From contig JBHGNT010000003.1 in assembly GCA_043228905.1 (NCBI GenBank), forward strand, positions 3,906,001 to 3,970,000: 64,000 bases of DNA, given 5' to 3'. Made by a program: the position numbers and the translations under genes. The notes under the pieces were generated by a model that had not been told where the DNA came from, searched no databases, and saw only the letters and a list, made by a program, of their open reading frames with translations. The stretch is from Azolla caroliniana (lineage: Eukaryota; Polypodiophyta). Positions 1-11,589 of the stretch are shown piece after piece. Each line of letters begins with the position of its first letter. Positions within the stretch are counted from its first letter, which is position 1.

Positions 1-15
1 TGTCTTCTCCCTTCT

Positions 16-215
16 TCAAACAACTTCCCTCATTTCATGTTTCTTTGAAGATCCTATGTGTTCGCCCCGTCTCTTTTTCTTTTCCTCGACAAGGGCTTCA
101 TAATTTTGGCATATGGTCTCTACAAGGATTGTTTTCTCGTCCACAAGGTCATTCCACTCTGATATTTCTTGAACTCTTCATTCAGCTTTGCTAGCCTCGT
201 CTGTTCGAAGTTTCC
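16..215 (-). pseudogene. Ty3/gypsy gag C-terminal relic
   Basis: The minus strand reads EISEWNDLVDEKT followed by CQNYEALVEEKKKR before a stop at 16-18. This lines up with the C-terminus of the gag ORF of gypsy-3 in this same window (EITGWSDPVEEKT, then CQNYEALVEDKR). Residues further upstream (KLNEEFKKYQ) continue the match only after a frame change near 168-170, so it is broken. It looks like a fragment of an older member of the gypsy-3 family, cut by the window edge. No other part of that element is visible on this side. Confidence 0.6.
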
Positions 216-1003
216 CTTTCCCAATATGTTCTAAAAATGATCGGCCAAACTTCTCCTTCTAATGGGCCTTGGCCTCTCATATCATGCCCCGCTCGAACTT
301 TGGTTTACGTGGAATAATTGGATGTTTAATAAAAAGGGATGTAGCTAGCAAGTTCTTAGTTCGACATGATAAGCAAGTGATTATTATCGATTATCATACT
401 AGTTAGGCAAACAAATACAAGAGAATCTGAACATGGAGTAGTATTGCACATGAATGTCAGAATGGATCATTCGATAACTATCATTCATAAAGGTATGTGC
501 TTGCGAGTGTTTCAAGATGTTGCATACATTTCATGCCTTCATTGAAAGTATAGGTAATATCACCCATATGTACTCGGTCAATTCTCTAAACTTTAGCTGA
601 ATTTTTATATTCTTGGAAGCGGTCCTAGTCCCAATAATGTTGTAAACATGTAGACAATTTCTAATGTGTATGTATGTGAAAGTACATGTGTAAACATAAA
701 TGTTTGTGTATAACTATATATTTGTAACTTCTATATGTGTACAATTTAAACATGTAAATGTTTTTTAATATATTCATGTGCGTGCATTCTATATGTGTTT
801 ATGTAAAGGTTTATGTAAAGGCAACATTCTCATCCATGACTTTATTCAAATCCACAAATAACCTTGATTAATATAGGTTATAAAACAGGACAATTATTAT
901 TAGTTGCAAACCCCTGTCTAGGTTCATTGGAGGAATATTCAAAAGTTTACAAGAAATATCAAAAGTAGGCCTTTCTATTTAAACCCACGTAGCCAGATAT
1001 AAT
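216..1003. other. Intergenic, no gene seen
   Basis: AT-rich sequence downstream of Roco copy A. No ORF, RNA or repeat boundary could be supported. The stretch just after the stop (860-1000) resembles the downstream flank of Roco copy C near 39870-40015, so part of it is probably the shared 3' untranslated region of the duplicated genes. Confidence 0.5.
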
Positions 1004-4000
1004 TTAGCTTAGTGGGAAGGATTTTTTTCCTTCACAATGAATTTTGCATAACCATGCAACTTGAGTACTCTCCTCACCTTCATAATATATGGTACGCTTA
1101 AGAAGGAACTTCTTAGCTATGTTTTGGTCGGTCAAACCTCCATTTTCCACCAACATGGATGCCAAGCACTTTTGCCACTCTTTGGAAGCATACTCTAGTT
1201 TACTTAGAAATATATCCTTTTTTGATTCAAAATGACTTTGTATCATAGGGTATTGTTTCGCTAGTTTGAGGTGGTGTGTCCAATCAAGAGGTACCATGGA
1301 GGAAATACCGAGTCTAGCGGCTATAGTCAAAACATGAAACATACCATTGATATATGGTAGAACTTTTTCTAGATACTCTGAATGAGACTCTGAAAAAGAG
1401 GTGAGGGAGATACCAGGTTGGTTTTTCACCGGGTGTGGCAATTTTTTATCCTCACAATATAGTTGGATTCTCACCATTTTTCCTCCCAAAAGTCGAGGCC
1501 ACCGTGTCAAAAGTTCCTCAATGGTCGATGCACTAGAGCTAGTTGTAAGGAGGGCGACACGAGGGAGTTGCTTCTCAGCCTCATTCTCTAGAGCCATTTT
1601 CAATAGCTTACTTATAGATTTCTCAATGTTACTCATAACATCTTTCCTCATAATTTGAAGTTCTTTGTGCATTTCATCTACTGTCTTGGTCATTTGATCC
1701 ACCTTATCATGTATCTTTAGGACCACTTCATAAGTGGCATCCAACTTATCTATAATTTCCTTTGCCATGAGCTTGCTACATCGCACCTCAATTGCTTGAT
1801 TTTCTGATACTGGATCTTCTTGCACCAAGCTATTTTCAAGGCTAGTCATGGTCACATTTTGTTGACTTTCTTGTTCTCCAAATATTTTGACATCATTATT
1901 CTCCAATAATGGACTTTGTGCCTCTTGCTCAAGCCATGCTTTATATGACGCAAGAATTTCCTCATAATTTTCAAAACCAAGGAGATCAATGAAATCATTT
2001 GTTAGAGAACTGAGGAGTTCAGTCTGTTTCCAATCATAAGATCCTTGCTGGTTTTGCTCAAGCTTTTGTCTTAATTGTTCCTTCAAGTAAGTTATTTTCA
2101 CGCATTGATCTTCTCTATCTTGTGCATTTGATAGATCCCAACAACAATCAGGCCGGATGACACTCTCGATCAACCTAACCCCTTGGACGCCCGCGGGTTG
2201 TGCACATATTGTAATCAAGTTGTTGACGATGCGCTTTTCCATAAAAGCTAAGGTACTTAGAGTGTCTTTTTCAGTGTTAATATTTTGAGCACGAACCAAT
2301 ACATCTATGACATAGTTTGATTTTGCTTGGCAGAACATGACGATGATCACGATTTTTGGAAAACGTATGATTATGAAATTTTTTCCGAGTGTGATGTGAG
2401 CATTGTCATGTTCCGATTGGAATGCATTACTAAATAACACTTGAATCCTGGGAAACAATCCTGGAGTAAGAAATGTGAGGTTTTCATTCTCACACTCTAA
2501 CCTTCTACCCATATACACAAATGAATCCTTATCCTCAACTAAATTGTCGTCACGCTTTGCTCTTGGTGAAGTCCATTGGAGTTGTTCCACACCCACATCC
2601 TTGGACAATATGGCAGGAATGAAGATGAGTTCTCCATGGTTGGTGGGGACTTTGCAACATAGGTGCATGGGTTCCATCAATTGTACCAGTAATGAACCCT
2701 CCGCTTTAGATTTGGTAATTGATTCGAACTTCTCTTCGAGGAAATGTTTAGGGATGTATCCTTTCTCAAATACAATAGTACCCTTCCCTTTAGATTCTTT
2801 AGAGTGTGGGAAATGAATGAGGCTGCCCATGATCTCATTGCAAAACCAATTGGGATCAAGAATGATGTGTTGGATTCCGTTTATGTATATAACGTTACCG
2901 GATTCATTCAAGGACATGGCGATTGCATTTAATTTAGCTTTGTCACTGTTGGGATTGGAAAGTTGGGCAGCCATATGGCAGATTTCCTCAAACTTCTCCC
3001 ATGTAATGATTCGTTCATTTTTATTCTTCAAATGCTTTGATAACTGTTTGCTTACCCCTGTGCAGATGTCGTACAACAGAATACCTTGGAGCATATCCTT
3101 GGCATTGCTGAAGATAAATTCTGCTGTACCTTTTACAGAGTCCTTGTTCCTGGCATCTACATGGAAAGGAGGGTGGAGGATGTCGATCACCCCTTCAAAA
3201 TCTGATCGAAGTGAATCAATGCAATGTAAGAGAGCGCTAGTGACAAACTCCATTTGATCGGCTCGTGTGAATACCACGATCACCCTGAGAGCGATAATGG
3301 ATTGACGGCTTTTGGAAGCGAGGAACCGAAGCCAGTACCTGAAGCTTGCTATGAAGTCAGTGTCTCTTTTCTCTGATCCTCTGTCGCTACTTTCGCTATC
3401 CATGGGGCTCCAAACGAACATGAACATGGATGGGAACTGATAAGAGCTGGTTCCTATGTCTGGGAACATGCAGTCGTGGAATGCGTGGAACTCTTGTTGG
3501 CCTGCCATGTCCCAGAGAGACACTCGAATTCCCTCTTTCTTGATGGCTTGCACCTCGATTCCTTGTGTTCGACCTCCAGTAAACAGGGCTCTCGCCCGAT
3601 CTCTCTTTCGCCCGTAAATGGAACGCATGGAGGATACAAGGGTAGTCTTTCCTGCGCCAAACAAAATGCAGTGCAAGTGTGTTAGTGTGTGTTTATCTTC
3701 ATCAATCTGGCTTGTCTGATTTTTCAGTATTTGAGAGAGTGTGGGCATGTTATGTTGCCTGCGAATGGATCTCCGCATATGAACAATCGGATGGATGTCG
3801 CAGGCACTCGCTTCAAATCAGATCCCAACATGAAATTGCGCTGGTTCCTCCACAGCTGCGCCTCGATGGCAGGGTCCATCCTAATACGAAGGCCTCGAAT
3901 CGCAAAGAAAGGAAGTCCGGATCGTGAAAGTGCATCCACAACCACAGCAGTAGCAGATCGGGTTAATTCATCTGGGGAGACAGCTAAATGAAGGCTGTAT

Positions 4001-4956
4001 AATTGAGGAGGAGATGAAGGGGTACCGCCAACGGTCTCCGCCTCCTCCTTCTTTGGCGGTGCTAGGTGATCCATGAAATCCATTAGCTCCTCCTCTGTCA
4101 TTATACCGAATAGAGAGAGCTCTTTGAGCTTCGGCCAGTGGCGCACGAAACCAGTGTTCCTTCTCCAGTTCATGCACTTTGAATACATGTGCAGTCTGTG
4201 GAGGGAGGCTGCGAGGGGTGAATGTGAGGGATGAAGGTCCGCTAATTTCCCCACAAACTCAGCGGATATGTCCAGAGACGTGAGGTGGAGGGAGGTGAGG
4301 GAAGTGAAGTCACATAACTCCTCTATGCACTCATCCCCCATCCGCATCCACTGAAGGGAGAGATGTTTGAGGCGTTTGTTTTTCTTGAGAGCCCTCAGAA
4401 GACCATGAGGATCCTTGAATTCTGGTGCTTCGATGAGGAGGCTGCTGGGGGCGGCATCATGATCTGCAGCGAGAGAGAGAGCCTCCACCCAATCCCTCTC
4501 CTCCTCTTCGCTTAGATTCAGAAGGAGATGGAGAGATCGTCCGGAGAGATTGGCGGCAGCCGTGAGGATGGCCTTCCGTTCTTCTGCAATGGAGGTAGGA
4601 TCTCCTAAATCCAGCATCATGTGTCTGCTGCCCCATTCCCAAGATCGTTTCTTCCTGACGTTAGAATCAGCATATGACCAATATGCTATTCTTTGATTAT
4701 CCTCCTCCGGCGGCCTATGGATGAGGAAGAGATCCTCAACATTGGCGACATTATTTGACAGATCATGAGTAGAGGCTGAGGTTGAAGAATCAGAATCAGA
4801 ATCAGCAGCTGCATGATGTTGTTGTTGAGAGGTTGAATTTGAAGGGAGGTTGAGTAGAGCTGCTCTCGATTTCTCTACCGCTTCTCTCACCTCCTCGGAT
4901 GTCCACTTCGTGAGGATGAGGCTGTGAGGGGGTGGGAGGAGGTGAGGCTTCTCCAT
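1004..4956 (-). CDS. LRR-Roc-COR (Roco family) GTPase, copy A
   Basis: A two-exon gene: exon 1 is 4956-3759, exon 2 is 3651-1004, giving about 1281 residues. Residues about 185-390 carry leucine-rich repeats (RLKHLSLQ, SLTSLHLTSL, KLKELSLF). Splicing joins ICGDPFAG to KTTLV, giving a full Walker A with G395, G400, K401 and T402. The Roc domain continues with the G3 motif DMAGQQ (about 447) and the G4-like TRAD (about 528). A COR domain follows (about 590-920, including VIYINGIQHIILDPNWFCNE), then a coiled coil (about 1025-1092) and a conserved C-terminal region (PRVALLTT, IQLYCEDK) that I do not recognise. Roco proteins are large GTPases that work as dimers through COR; no kinase domain is present. 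The start MEKPHLLPPPH is shared with copy C. Substrate and pathway are unknown. No nonsense codon is seen in either exon. Confidence 0.88.
3652..3758 (-). other. GC-AG intron inside the P-loop codon of Roco A
   Basis: Read on the minus strand, exon 1 ends CATTCGCAG and the intron begins GCAACA; it ends TTTGGCGCAG before GAAAGACTACC. Length is 107 bases. A CTAAC branch-site candidate lies about 40 bases before the 3' end. Removing these bases joins G of exon 1 to GA of exon 2, making the glycine codon of GKTT and keeping the frame. The reading through the intron meets a stop, so splicing is needed. Confidence 0.85.
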
Positions 4957-6350
4957 GGAAAGGAAGGAATGGAATGAAAGAAAATAATGGAATGTGAAGG
5001 AAAGTTGTGAATGATAAATGAATTTAATAAATGAACATGTTAGGTTTAGCCAAAGTTTACATTAACATAATCATCAAGCACGTTATGTTTACCGACAAAC
5101 ATGACAATGATTAAAACGATACAAAACTGAAAATTCCTTATTTGGGCCCCACGTAGTTCATGACAAAGATTTCTCATCGGCTTCGTCCACCTTTCATGTT
5201 TTGTAGACGGAGAGTAGTTCTAGATTTATTGTTAGCGTGTTTGATGAAAAACGCTATTCAAACTATAATTTGAATGTCAAACCACAAAACAATTTCACTA
5301 TGAATGAGACAAGAACGATTTCATTGGTTTTAAATGACCATTTTTTTGTGCATTTTCATCTTCTCTCACATTGGATATTTAGGCAATACCATAAAGTCAA
5401 AACACTTGGGCACGTCTTTCGCTTTTACAATGCAATGCCGTGTTTCCTTTTCCTTTCCATTACTTTTTTATTGGCCTCTAACGAAATATGGCCAATTTTT
5501 AACAAATAGAATGAAAATAATTATATCCAAGGTCAATAATTCAAAAGATTGACAAACAATCCAACAATAATGGGGAACAATAGAATTTTTATAATGTTCA
5601 GTTTTTTATTATACAAGTGTTTCCTTTATGTAATGAAGCATTATGAGACTATTGTTTATAGCCTCTTCCTCTTTCTCCTTCTCCTTCTTCAGCTACTACT
5701 GGTTGATTGATGGTGGCACGATAAATTCTAGGATTAAATATGTGGCAATGGAATAGGGTTAGGCGAGGGGAGGGGGTAATTGGGCGATGGAGATGTAGAT
5801 GCAGGGGATGGGGAAAGATTGGAACTCTAGTCAAATAAGTATATGTAACTCTAAATTTATAATCACAATTTTTGTGGTATAGCCAGATATGTGTTTGTAA
5901 CCCTAAATTTATTTCCTTTGCATATTGGCACCATAATATAGCCTGCCACTGACAAACACTGCGATCCAACCAGATCCGGATTGGGTTATCAGTTCCTCAA
6001 ACCTCCAAACAACACTATGTTACTACTTTACATTACAAATTGTAGGTTATGAACATATACCCTTACAAGTCTCCATTTAACATCCCTAGCAATCAGTGTA
6101 GTTCTATTTGGCCTTTCATCCAAGAAACACATAAGAACCATTTTCAATATGAGGGACTACAGGAGAGGAATGTACAATATCCAAATTTATGTTGGAAATT
6201 TAGAAAACCCACCATGTGATGCGTCATACAAGCCTAATAACATATCCAGTGTATTGTGTCAAAAAAATCACTACACGCAGAACACAAAGCTAACATAATG
6301 CTTCTAAAGGATGCAACATAATTTCTTTCACAATGCGCAAATCAAGCACA
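4957..6350. other. Intergenic upstream of Roco A
   Basis: AT-rich. The first 100 bases upstream of the ATG are purine-rich and resemble the upstream flank of copy C, consistent with a shared promoter or 5' leader. No TATA box could be assigned with confidence and no gene is seen. The TTACT at 6351-6355 is the target-site copy of the copia-1 insertion. Confidence 0.5.
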
Positions 6351-6355
6351 TTACT

Positions 6356-6760
6356 TGTAAAAAGTAACGTGCGGAAGCAAGTATGAAGACCGAACAGAAG
6401 GAAGAAAACTCAGGTTTAATGGAGAGCTTGAGCTTACGCAGTATACGCGGGAGAGACAGAGAGAGTGAGAGAGAGAAAACACAAGAACTATATTTCAACA
6501 AAACGATCTCGATTCACTACTCTATACATATGTGTGTTCCATGAACACTTTTATACAAGTCCTCGAAGGACTGACCGAAGTACTGACCGTACTTCAATGC
6601 TCTTTAAGAGCTCCTACACTAACTCCCAAATATATTCCTCACGGAATATCTTTCCTAACGGCCTCCCGGTTTACGCACTCGGCCTAACCGATCGGTCCCA
6701 ACCGATCTGGTCCTCGGCTTCTTCAGCCGATCCAGCCGATGTTGAGCTTGTCTCTCAACA
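6356..6760 (-). repeat. copia-1 3' LTR
   Basis: On the plus strand it begins TGTAAAAAG and ends CTCAACA; on the element's strand it is TGTTGAG to TTTTTACA. It matches 11590-11994 over the full 405 bases with about 7 substitutions. Confidence 0.93.
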
Positions 6761-7258
6761 CTCCCCCTCAAGCTCAACTTGAGGCTCTTCGGGATCCTGG
6801 GGCTCACAGCTCCGGTTCCTCTTGGCTTCACACCTCGCTCGCGCTCCTCGACCTGTTCGACTCCGCGTGCTTCGACCCTTTCGGTCGGCTTGTCTGCTCA
6901 TGCGGCCCTTATCAGCTCTTCTGCTGTTGCGGTGTTGACGCTTCTCCTGCTGCCTTTTCTTCTGCTTGGGCCTCGGTTGATTCAGCATATCGGAATCAAA
7001 CATCCGAACCGACTCGGCTACCTCCGATCAGTTTTCGCTCCCGTCCGAGTTGGCTGTCTCCAACTCGTCTTCGGTCTTCTCGCCCTTGGTGGCATCATCT
7101 TCCCCATGCGTGGTTGGCTTCGGCTCTCTCCTTCGGCTGCTCCCCTTCTGTCCGCTTTCGGACTTTTCCGCGGGTCCGAAGTCGAACTCGACAACCGAGT
7201 CAACAACCGAGTCAACCGACTCGGTGTCGCGGCCTCCGCTCCTTTCCTGCTGCTTTGC
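6755..7258 (-). pseudogene. copia-1 extra C-terminal tail after RNase H
   Basis: The RNase H frame stops with TAA at 7259-7261 but stays open beyond it in the same frame for about 166 codons, with a single further TGA. It ends in VELEGEC and a stop made by the first bases of the 3' LTR (GAG TGT TGA). The tail is hydrophilic, first acidic (TESVDSVVDSVVEFDF) then strongly Arg/Lys-rich. The 12-base purine tract occurs both at 7278-7289 and at the true site 6761-6772, so these about 500 bases sit between two copies of the tract. Function unknown. Confidence 0.6.
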
Positions 7259-10200
7259 TTAGTCGTTCGGGACTGTTCTCCCCCTCAAGTTTGGCACGTC
7301 GAGGTGACGCAATCCGAGCACACCAGAGAATTGCCGCAACTTGTCTAGACCAAGGGGCTTAGTGAAGATGTCGGCAGTCTGCCGATCTGTCGGAACGTAC
7401 TGAAGTTCGACGTCACCGGAAAGGACACGTTCACGGACGAAATGGTAGTGCACCTCAATGTGCTTGGTCTGTGCGTGGAAAACGGGGTTTTTCGCGAGCT
7501 GGATGCTGCTGAGGTTGTCGCAGTAGATCGTCGTCGGATTTGACACCTCCTCTTGCAGGTCCTTAAGTAGCCACTTCAACCATATGGCTTCGCATGTCGC
7601 GACAGCCGCTCCTCGGTACTCAACTTCGGTGCTCGACAGTGCAACTCTCGGCTGCTTCTTACTGCTCCACGCAATCGCGGCACTCCCGAGGGAGAACACG
7701 TATCCGGACGTGGATCAGCGATCGGCGGCGTTGCCAGCCCAGTCAGCATCGGTGTAGCCGACTAACTGCGCGGCTGCACCGGTCCGATATAGCAGTCCCC
7801 GGTCGTTAGTGCCGTTGACATACCGAAGTATGCGTTGCACACACTGAAGGTGGTCCTCAGTAGGTTGCGCCATGAACTGACTGATCACTCCGACCGGATA
7901 ACTGAGGTCGCGTCGGGTGATGGTCAAGTATATGAGGCTTCCGACAATTTGTCGGAACCTCGTCGGGTCGCGTACCGTTCCCGTATCGGGACGAAGCTTG
8001 ACGGTTCTGTCCAAAGGAGTCGAGACTGACTTACAGTCGGCCATCCCGAATTTGAAGAGCATACTCAGCACGTAGTGACGTTGGCTGATCAATATGCCTT
8101 CGGGGGTACGGATCACTTCGATCCCGAGGAAGTAATGAAGGTCCCCCAGATCCTTCATGTCGAATGATGCCGCAAGTTGGAGCTTCATGCGGTCGATTTC
8201 ACGTAGGTCGGCGCCGGTGATGACCAAGTCATCGACATATAGTAAAATACTAACCGGTCCGAGTCGACCTACGGATGAACAAGGAAGAGTCCGATTTTGA
8301 CGTGACGAAGCCCATCCGACGCAGTTGTTGCGTGATCTTCGCGTTCCAGGCACGCGGGGCTTGCTTTAGTCCATAAAGGGACTTCTTCAGTCGGCATACT
8401 ACCGAGGAGTTCGTTCCAGAGTGAAATTTGGGGGGCTGTACCATGTACACCTGTTCCTCAAGGTCACCTTGCAGGAACACATTCTTTACATCCATCTGAT
8501 GTAAGTGCCACCCCTTCACCGCAGCTACTACGAGCAAAACACGGACGGTCGTCATTTTCGCGACCGGCGCAAACGTCTCATCGTAGTCGATGCCGTGTTT
8601 CTGCGCGTAGCCCTTTGCCACTAGCCGAGCCTTGTACCGGTTGACCGAGCCATCGGTGTTGTACTTGACCTTGTACACCCACCTACACCCGATCGGTTTT
8701 ACCCCTCTTGGTGCGTCAACCAGATCCCAGGTCTCGTTCTCTGCCAATGCGTGCATCTCTTCCTCCATCGCGGCACGCCAATTCGCGTCTTTAGCCACTT
8801 CTGCGTAGCTCTCCGGCTCACGCACTTTCGCTACATGGGTCATGTATGCATAATGATGCGCCATGTACTCGTTGTATCCGAACCGCAAAACAGGATTCTT
8901 CTGATCGGCGTAATCTCACATTAGCCGATGTCGAGGCCTTCTCGGTCGACGCGGTCTTCACCTTTAAAGACCCGTCACCGGTTCCCTCGGAGTCGGACTC
9001 GCGTCAGTCTGACTCGTTCCTATCCGTGCCAGAATCCGACACCTCCTTCTTCCCTTTCTCTTTGCGCGTAAGCCGTCTCCTCGGCTTCCTGCGCGGGGAA
9101 TGCGCGGCCGAGTCTCCACTACTCGCCGACTCTTCATCGGACTGGTCGTACCGACTCAGTCGTCCAATCGGTCCACTTAAATGGAGTGAAATCGGACTCT
9201 CTTCGTGGGTCTCGATTTCGGGCTCATCCGGAGGCATCTCGGCCTCGCTGACCTCATCGTCAGAGCTCGGATTGGAGTCGGGGTTCGGAGTCGGGGGCTG
9301 GTACCAGGACGCGGACTTGTCAAACACAACGTTGCGGCTAACACGCGCTTGTTTGGTGCGAGGGTTATAGCACTTATAACCCTTCTGCTCGTCCGAGTAA
9401 CCGACCAAGATGCATTTCTCGGCCTTTGCGTCCAGCTTCCTCCTTTTCTCCTTCGGTACATGCACATACGCAATGCTACCGAACACCCTCAAGTGTCGCA
9501 AGTTCGGCTTCGTTCCGAAATACAGCTCGTGCGCCAACACTTTGTCTCCGATCCGGTTCTGGATGTATACCGCGGTCCTTACCGCCTCGGCCCAGTAGAA
9601 CTTGGGCAAGCTCGTCTCCTCCAACATTGCCCGTGCCGCTTCCACAACTGACCGATTCTTCCTCTCGGCCACGCCGTTCTGCTCTGGCGTGTATCTATAA
9701 CTGAATTCGTGCCGAATTCCCATTTGTTGTAGATAACCGTTGAATTGACCAGAAAAGTACTCTTTCCCGCCATCCGACCGCAGACACTTGATCTTTCGTC
9801 CCGTTTCCGTTTCCACGAACCCTTTGAGGTCCCGGAAACAGTCGAAGACTTCGCTCTTCCTCTCAATGAGGTAGATCCACGTGTGCCGCGTGTGGTCGTC
9901 GATGAAGGAGACGAAATTCGGCTCCCGCCAAGATTAACGTTTTGTGTCGGCCCCCATACATCGGAGTGTATAAGGTCGAGCTTATTCCGGCTCCGATTTT
10001 GCTCGTTGGGGAAAGGAAGTCGGTGTTACTTCCCGAGCTGGCAAGCTTCACAAATTTGTGCCTTTCGGCCACTAAATTTGGGCAATCCGAACACTACCTG
10101 TTTCGATTGCAGATCTTGAAGCCGCTGGTAGTTGACGTGGCCTATCCGCTTGTGCCACAAGTCGATGTCCGACTCGGTTTTTCTTCCCTTCGCGAACATT

Positions 10201-10767
10201 GCGGTGCCCGTCTCTGCGCCCTTGCGCAATCACACGGCCTTCTTCCTCAATGAAGCACCCGAGGTGTGTAAACCGAACCTCCATCCCTTGGTCGACGATC
10301 TGTCCGACCGAGACCAAGTTCTTCGTGATTGTCGGAACGTGGAACACGTTCATGAGTTTCCCTTTTTGCCCGACATGGCTAAGGGGAACTTCTCCGACAT
10401 TCGCGATCGGATGCGGAGTGTCGTCTCTAGTTGCGACTACTCCAGGTTGTATCGGTTTTTCAAGGTACGAGAACCACTCCTTATGGCTCGTCATGTGGTT
10501 TGACGCGCCGGAGTCTACGTACCACACCTCGTCCGATCTCGGGGTGATCCGTTTCATTGACTTTGCTTCATGTCTCGTCACGAAGGCAGACCCTTCTCTG
10601 GCTCTCTCGGAGTCTTCGGCGTAGTGTGATCGTTGCCGATTTCCCTTGTCGGTATGTCCGGAGCCGTTTCCGGAACTGGTTCTCTCCAAATCGGCACGCT
10701 TCTTCCAGCACTCACTTTCCCTGTACCAGCACTCCGTGATGGCCTTCCCTTGCCGGTTCTCATCGCT
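7259..10767 (-). pseudogene. copia-1 pol (protease, integrase, RT, RNase H), frameshifted
   Basis: In order on the minus strand: protease with YVDSGASNHMTSHKEW (about 10560); integrase HHCC with WHKRIGHVNYQRLQ and ICEACQLGK (10026-10170); integrase core LRSDGGKEYFS and NGVAERKN (about 9650-9790); reverse transcriptase from [12 protein letters not shown] to YVDDLVITG (8200-8790); RNase H with AAIAWSSKKQPRVALSSTE (7259-7699). The pieces lie in different frames with stops between, for example near 8900, 8300 and 7700, so several frameshifts have accumulated. A working copy would make one polyprotein. Confidence 0.85.
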
Positions 10768-11517
10768 TCAACTCCCCATGTTTCCGGAGGGTCCGGAGTT
10801 GTTGTCGGCATCACTTTGGTGCCTTCTTCCTTGATCTCGTCGGCCGCCTCCATTGCGCGCCGACTCGCCTCGTCCTCCACGTCCACGGGGCGTATCTCCC
10901 TCCGTGTACAACATTTTGCTGTCGGTGTGCGTGCTTGTAGACGCACCCGCGTGGTTCTCCTCTACCAGGAGCATTGACTGTAAGTCGAAAAAGGACGGCG
11001 TATTCTCCTGGGTACACACAACCGTCTGGAACGCTCCGAACTTCGACGCCAAACCTCCGAGACAGATCTGGACCATCTCGCTCTCCTCGATGTTCACCTC
11101 TATGGAGGCGAGGGAGTCGCAGATATCCTTGATCTTCGAGGTATAGTCCGCCACCGACAAGTCGCGTTGTGGTAGGTTGCTCAACTCCTGTCGGAGCTGA
11201 AGCTTCCTTGCTGTGGTGCTCGCGGCGAAGATCTTCTTCAGATTTTCCCACGCACCCTTCGGCGTCTTTGCATCCCAAACATAGCTCAATAGTTGTTCGC
11301 CCACACATGACGCGAAGCAGTATAAAACCCTGCTCGCCGATTGCTCCCATGACGGGAAGTCTCTGTGTGTCGATTCGGGTGCCGCGTCATTAGCTCCTTC
11401 GACATAACTCCAGTAGCCGTGGCCGAGTAGGTACTGGTGCATCTTGTAAGACCAAGATGCGTAGTTGGTTCTGTCGAGCTTCTCTGTTGGAAGCGAGCTT
11501 GCCATGCCTCTATCCAT
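10768..11517 (-). CDS. copia-1 gag
   Basis: An ORF of 249 residues starting MDRGMASSLP about 60 bases inside the primer site. It has the plant copia gag pattern (NYASWSYKMHQYLLG, then WENLKKIF, LRQELSNL and SVADYTSKIKDI of the UBN2 type). It ends early with a basic RGRGGRG stretch. The expected CCHC knuckle is not intact: a CWYRESECWKKR segment in another frame just downstream looks like its remains. Gag would form the particle that packages the element RNA. It is the only intact-looking part of the element. Confidence 0.8.
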   Translation of the reverse strand: MDRGMASSLPTEKLDRTNYASWSYKMHQYLLGHGYWSYVEGANDAAPESTHRDFPSWEQSASRVLYCFASCVGEQLLSYVWDAKTPKGAWENLKKIFAASTTARKLQLRQELSNLPQRDLSVADYTSKIKDICDSLASIEVNIEESEMVQICLGGLASKFGAFQTVVCTQENTPSFFDLQSMLLVEENHAGASTSTHTDSKMLYTEGDTPRGRGGRGESARNGGGRRDQGRRHQSDADNNSGPSGNMGS

Positions 11518-11577
11518 CGTTCTTCTTGTTCTTCTTCATCAAGCTGTGTCGGCTGCAAAGAGGTTCACAACCCTCGC

Positions 11578-11589
11578 GCTCTGATACCA
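11578..11589 (-). other. copia-1 primer binding site
   Basis: Minus strand TGGTATCAGAGC, complementary to the 3' end of plant initiator methionine tRNA, directly abutting the 5' LTR. This fixes the orientation of the element. Confidence 0.92.

Noticed and set aside
3640-3662. Shortened Walker A motif (LFGAGKTT) as a new GTPase class
   Set aside because: It is produced by reading through the intron; splicing to the upstream LRR frame gives the normal GDPFAGKTT.
5649-5969. 106-residue minus ORF upstream of Roco A
   Set aside because: Composition is low-complexity (HPLHLHLHRP) and there is no homologous ORF upstream of copy C.
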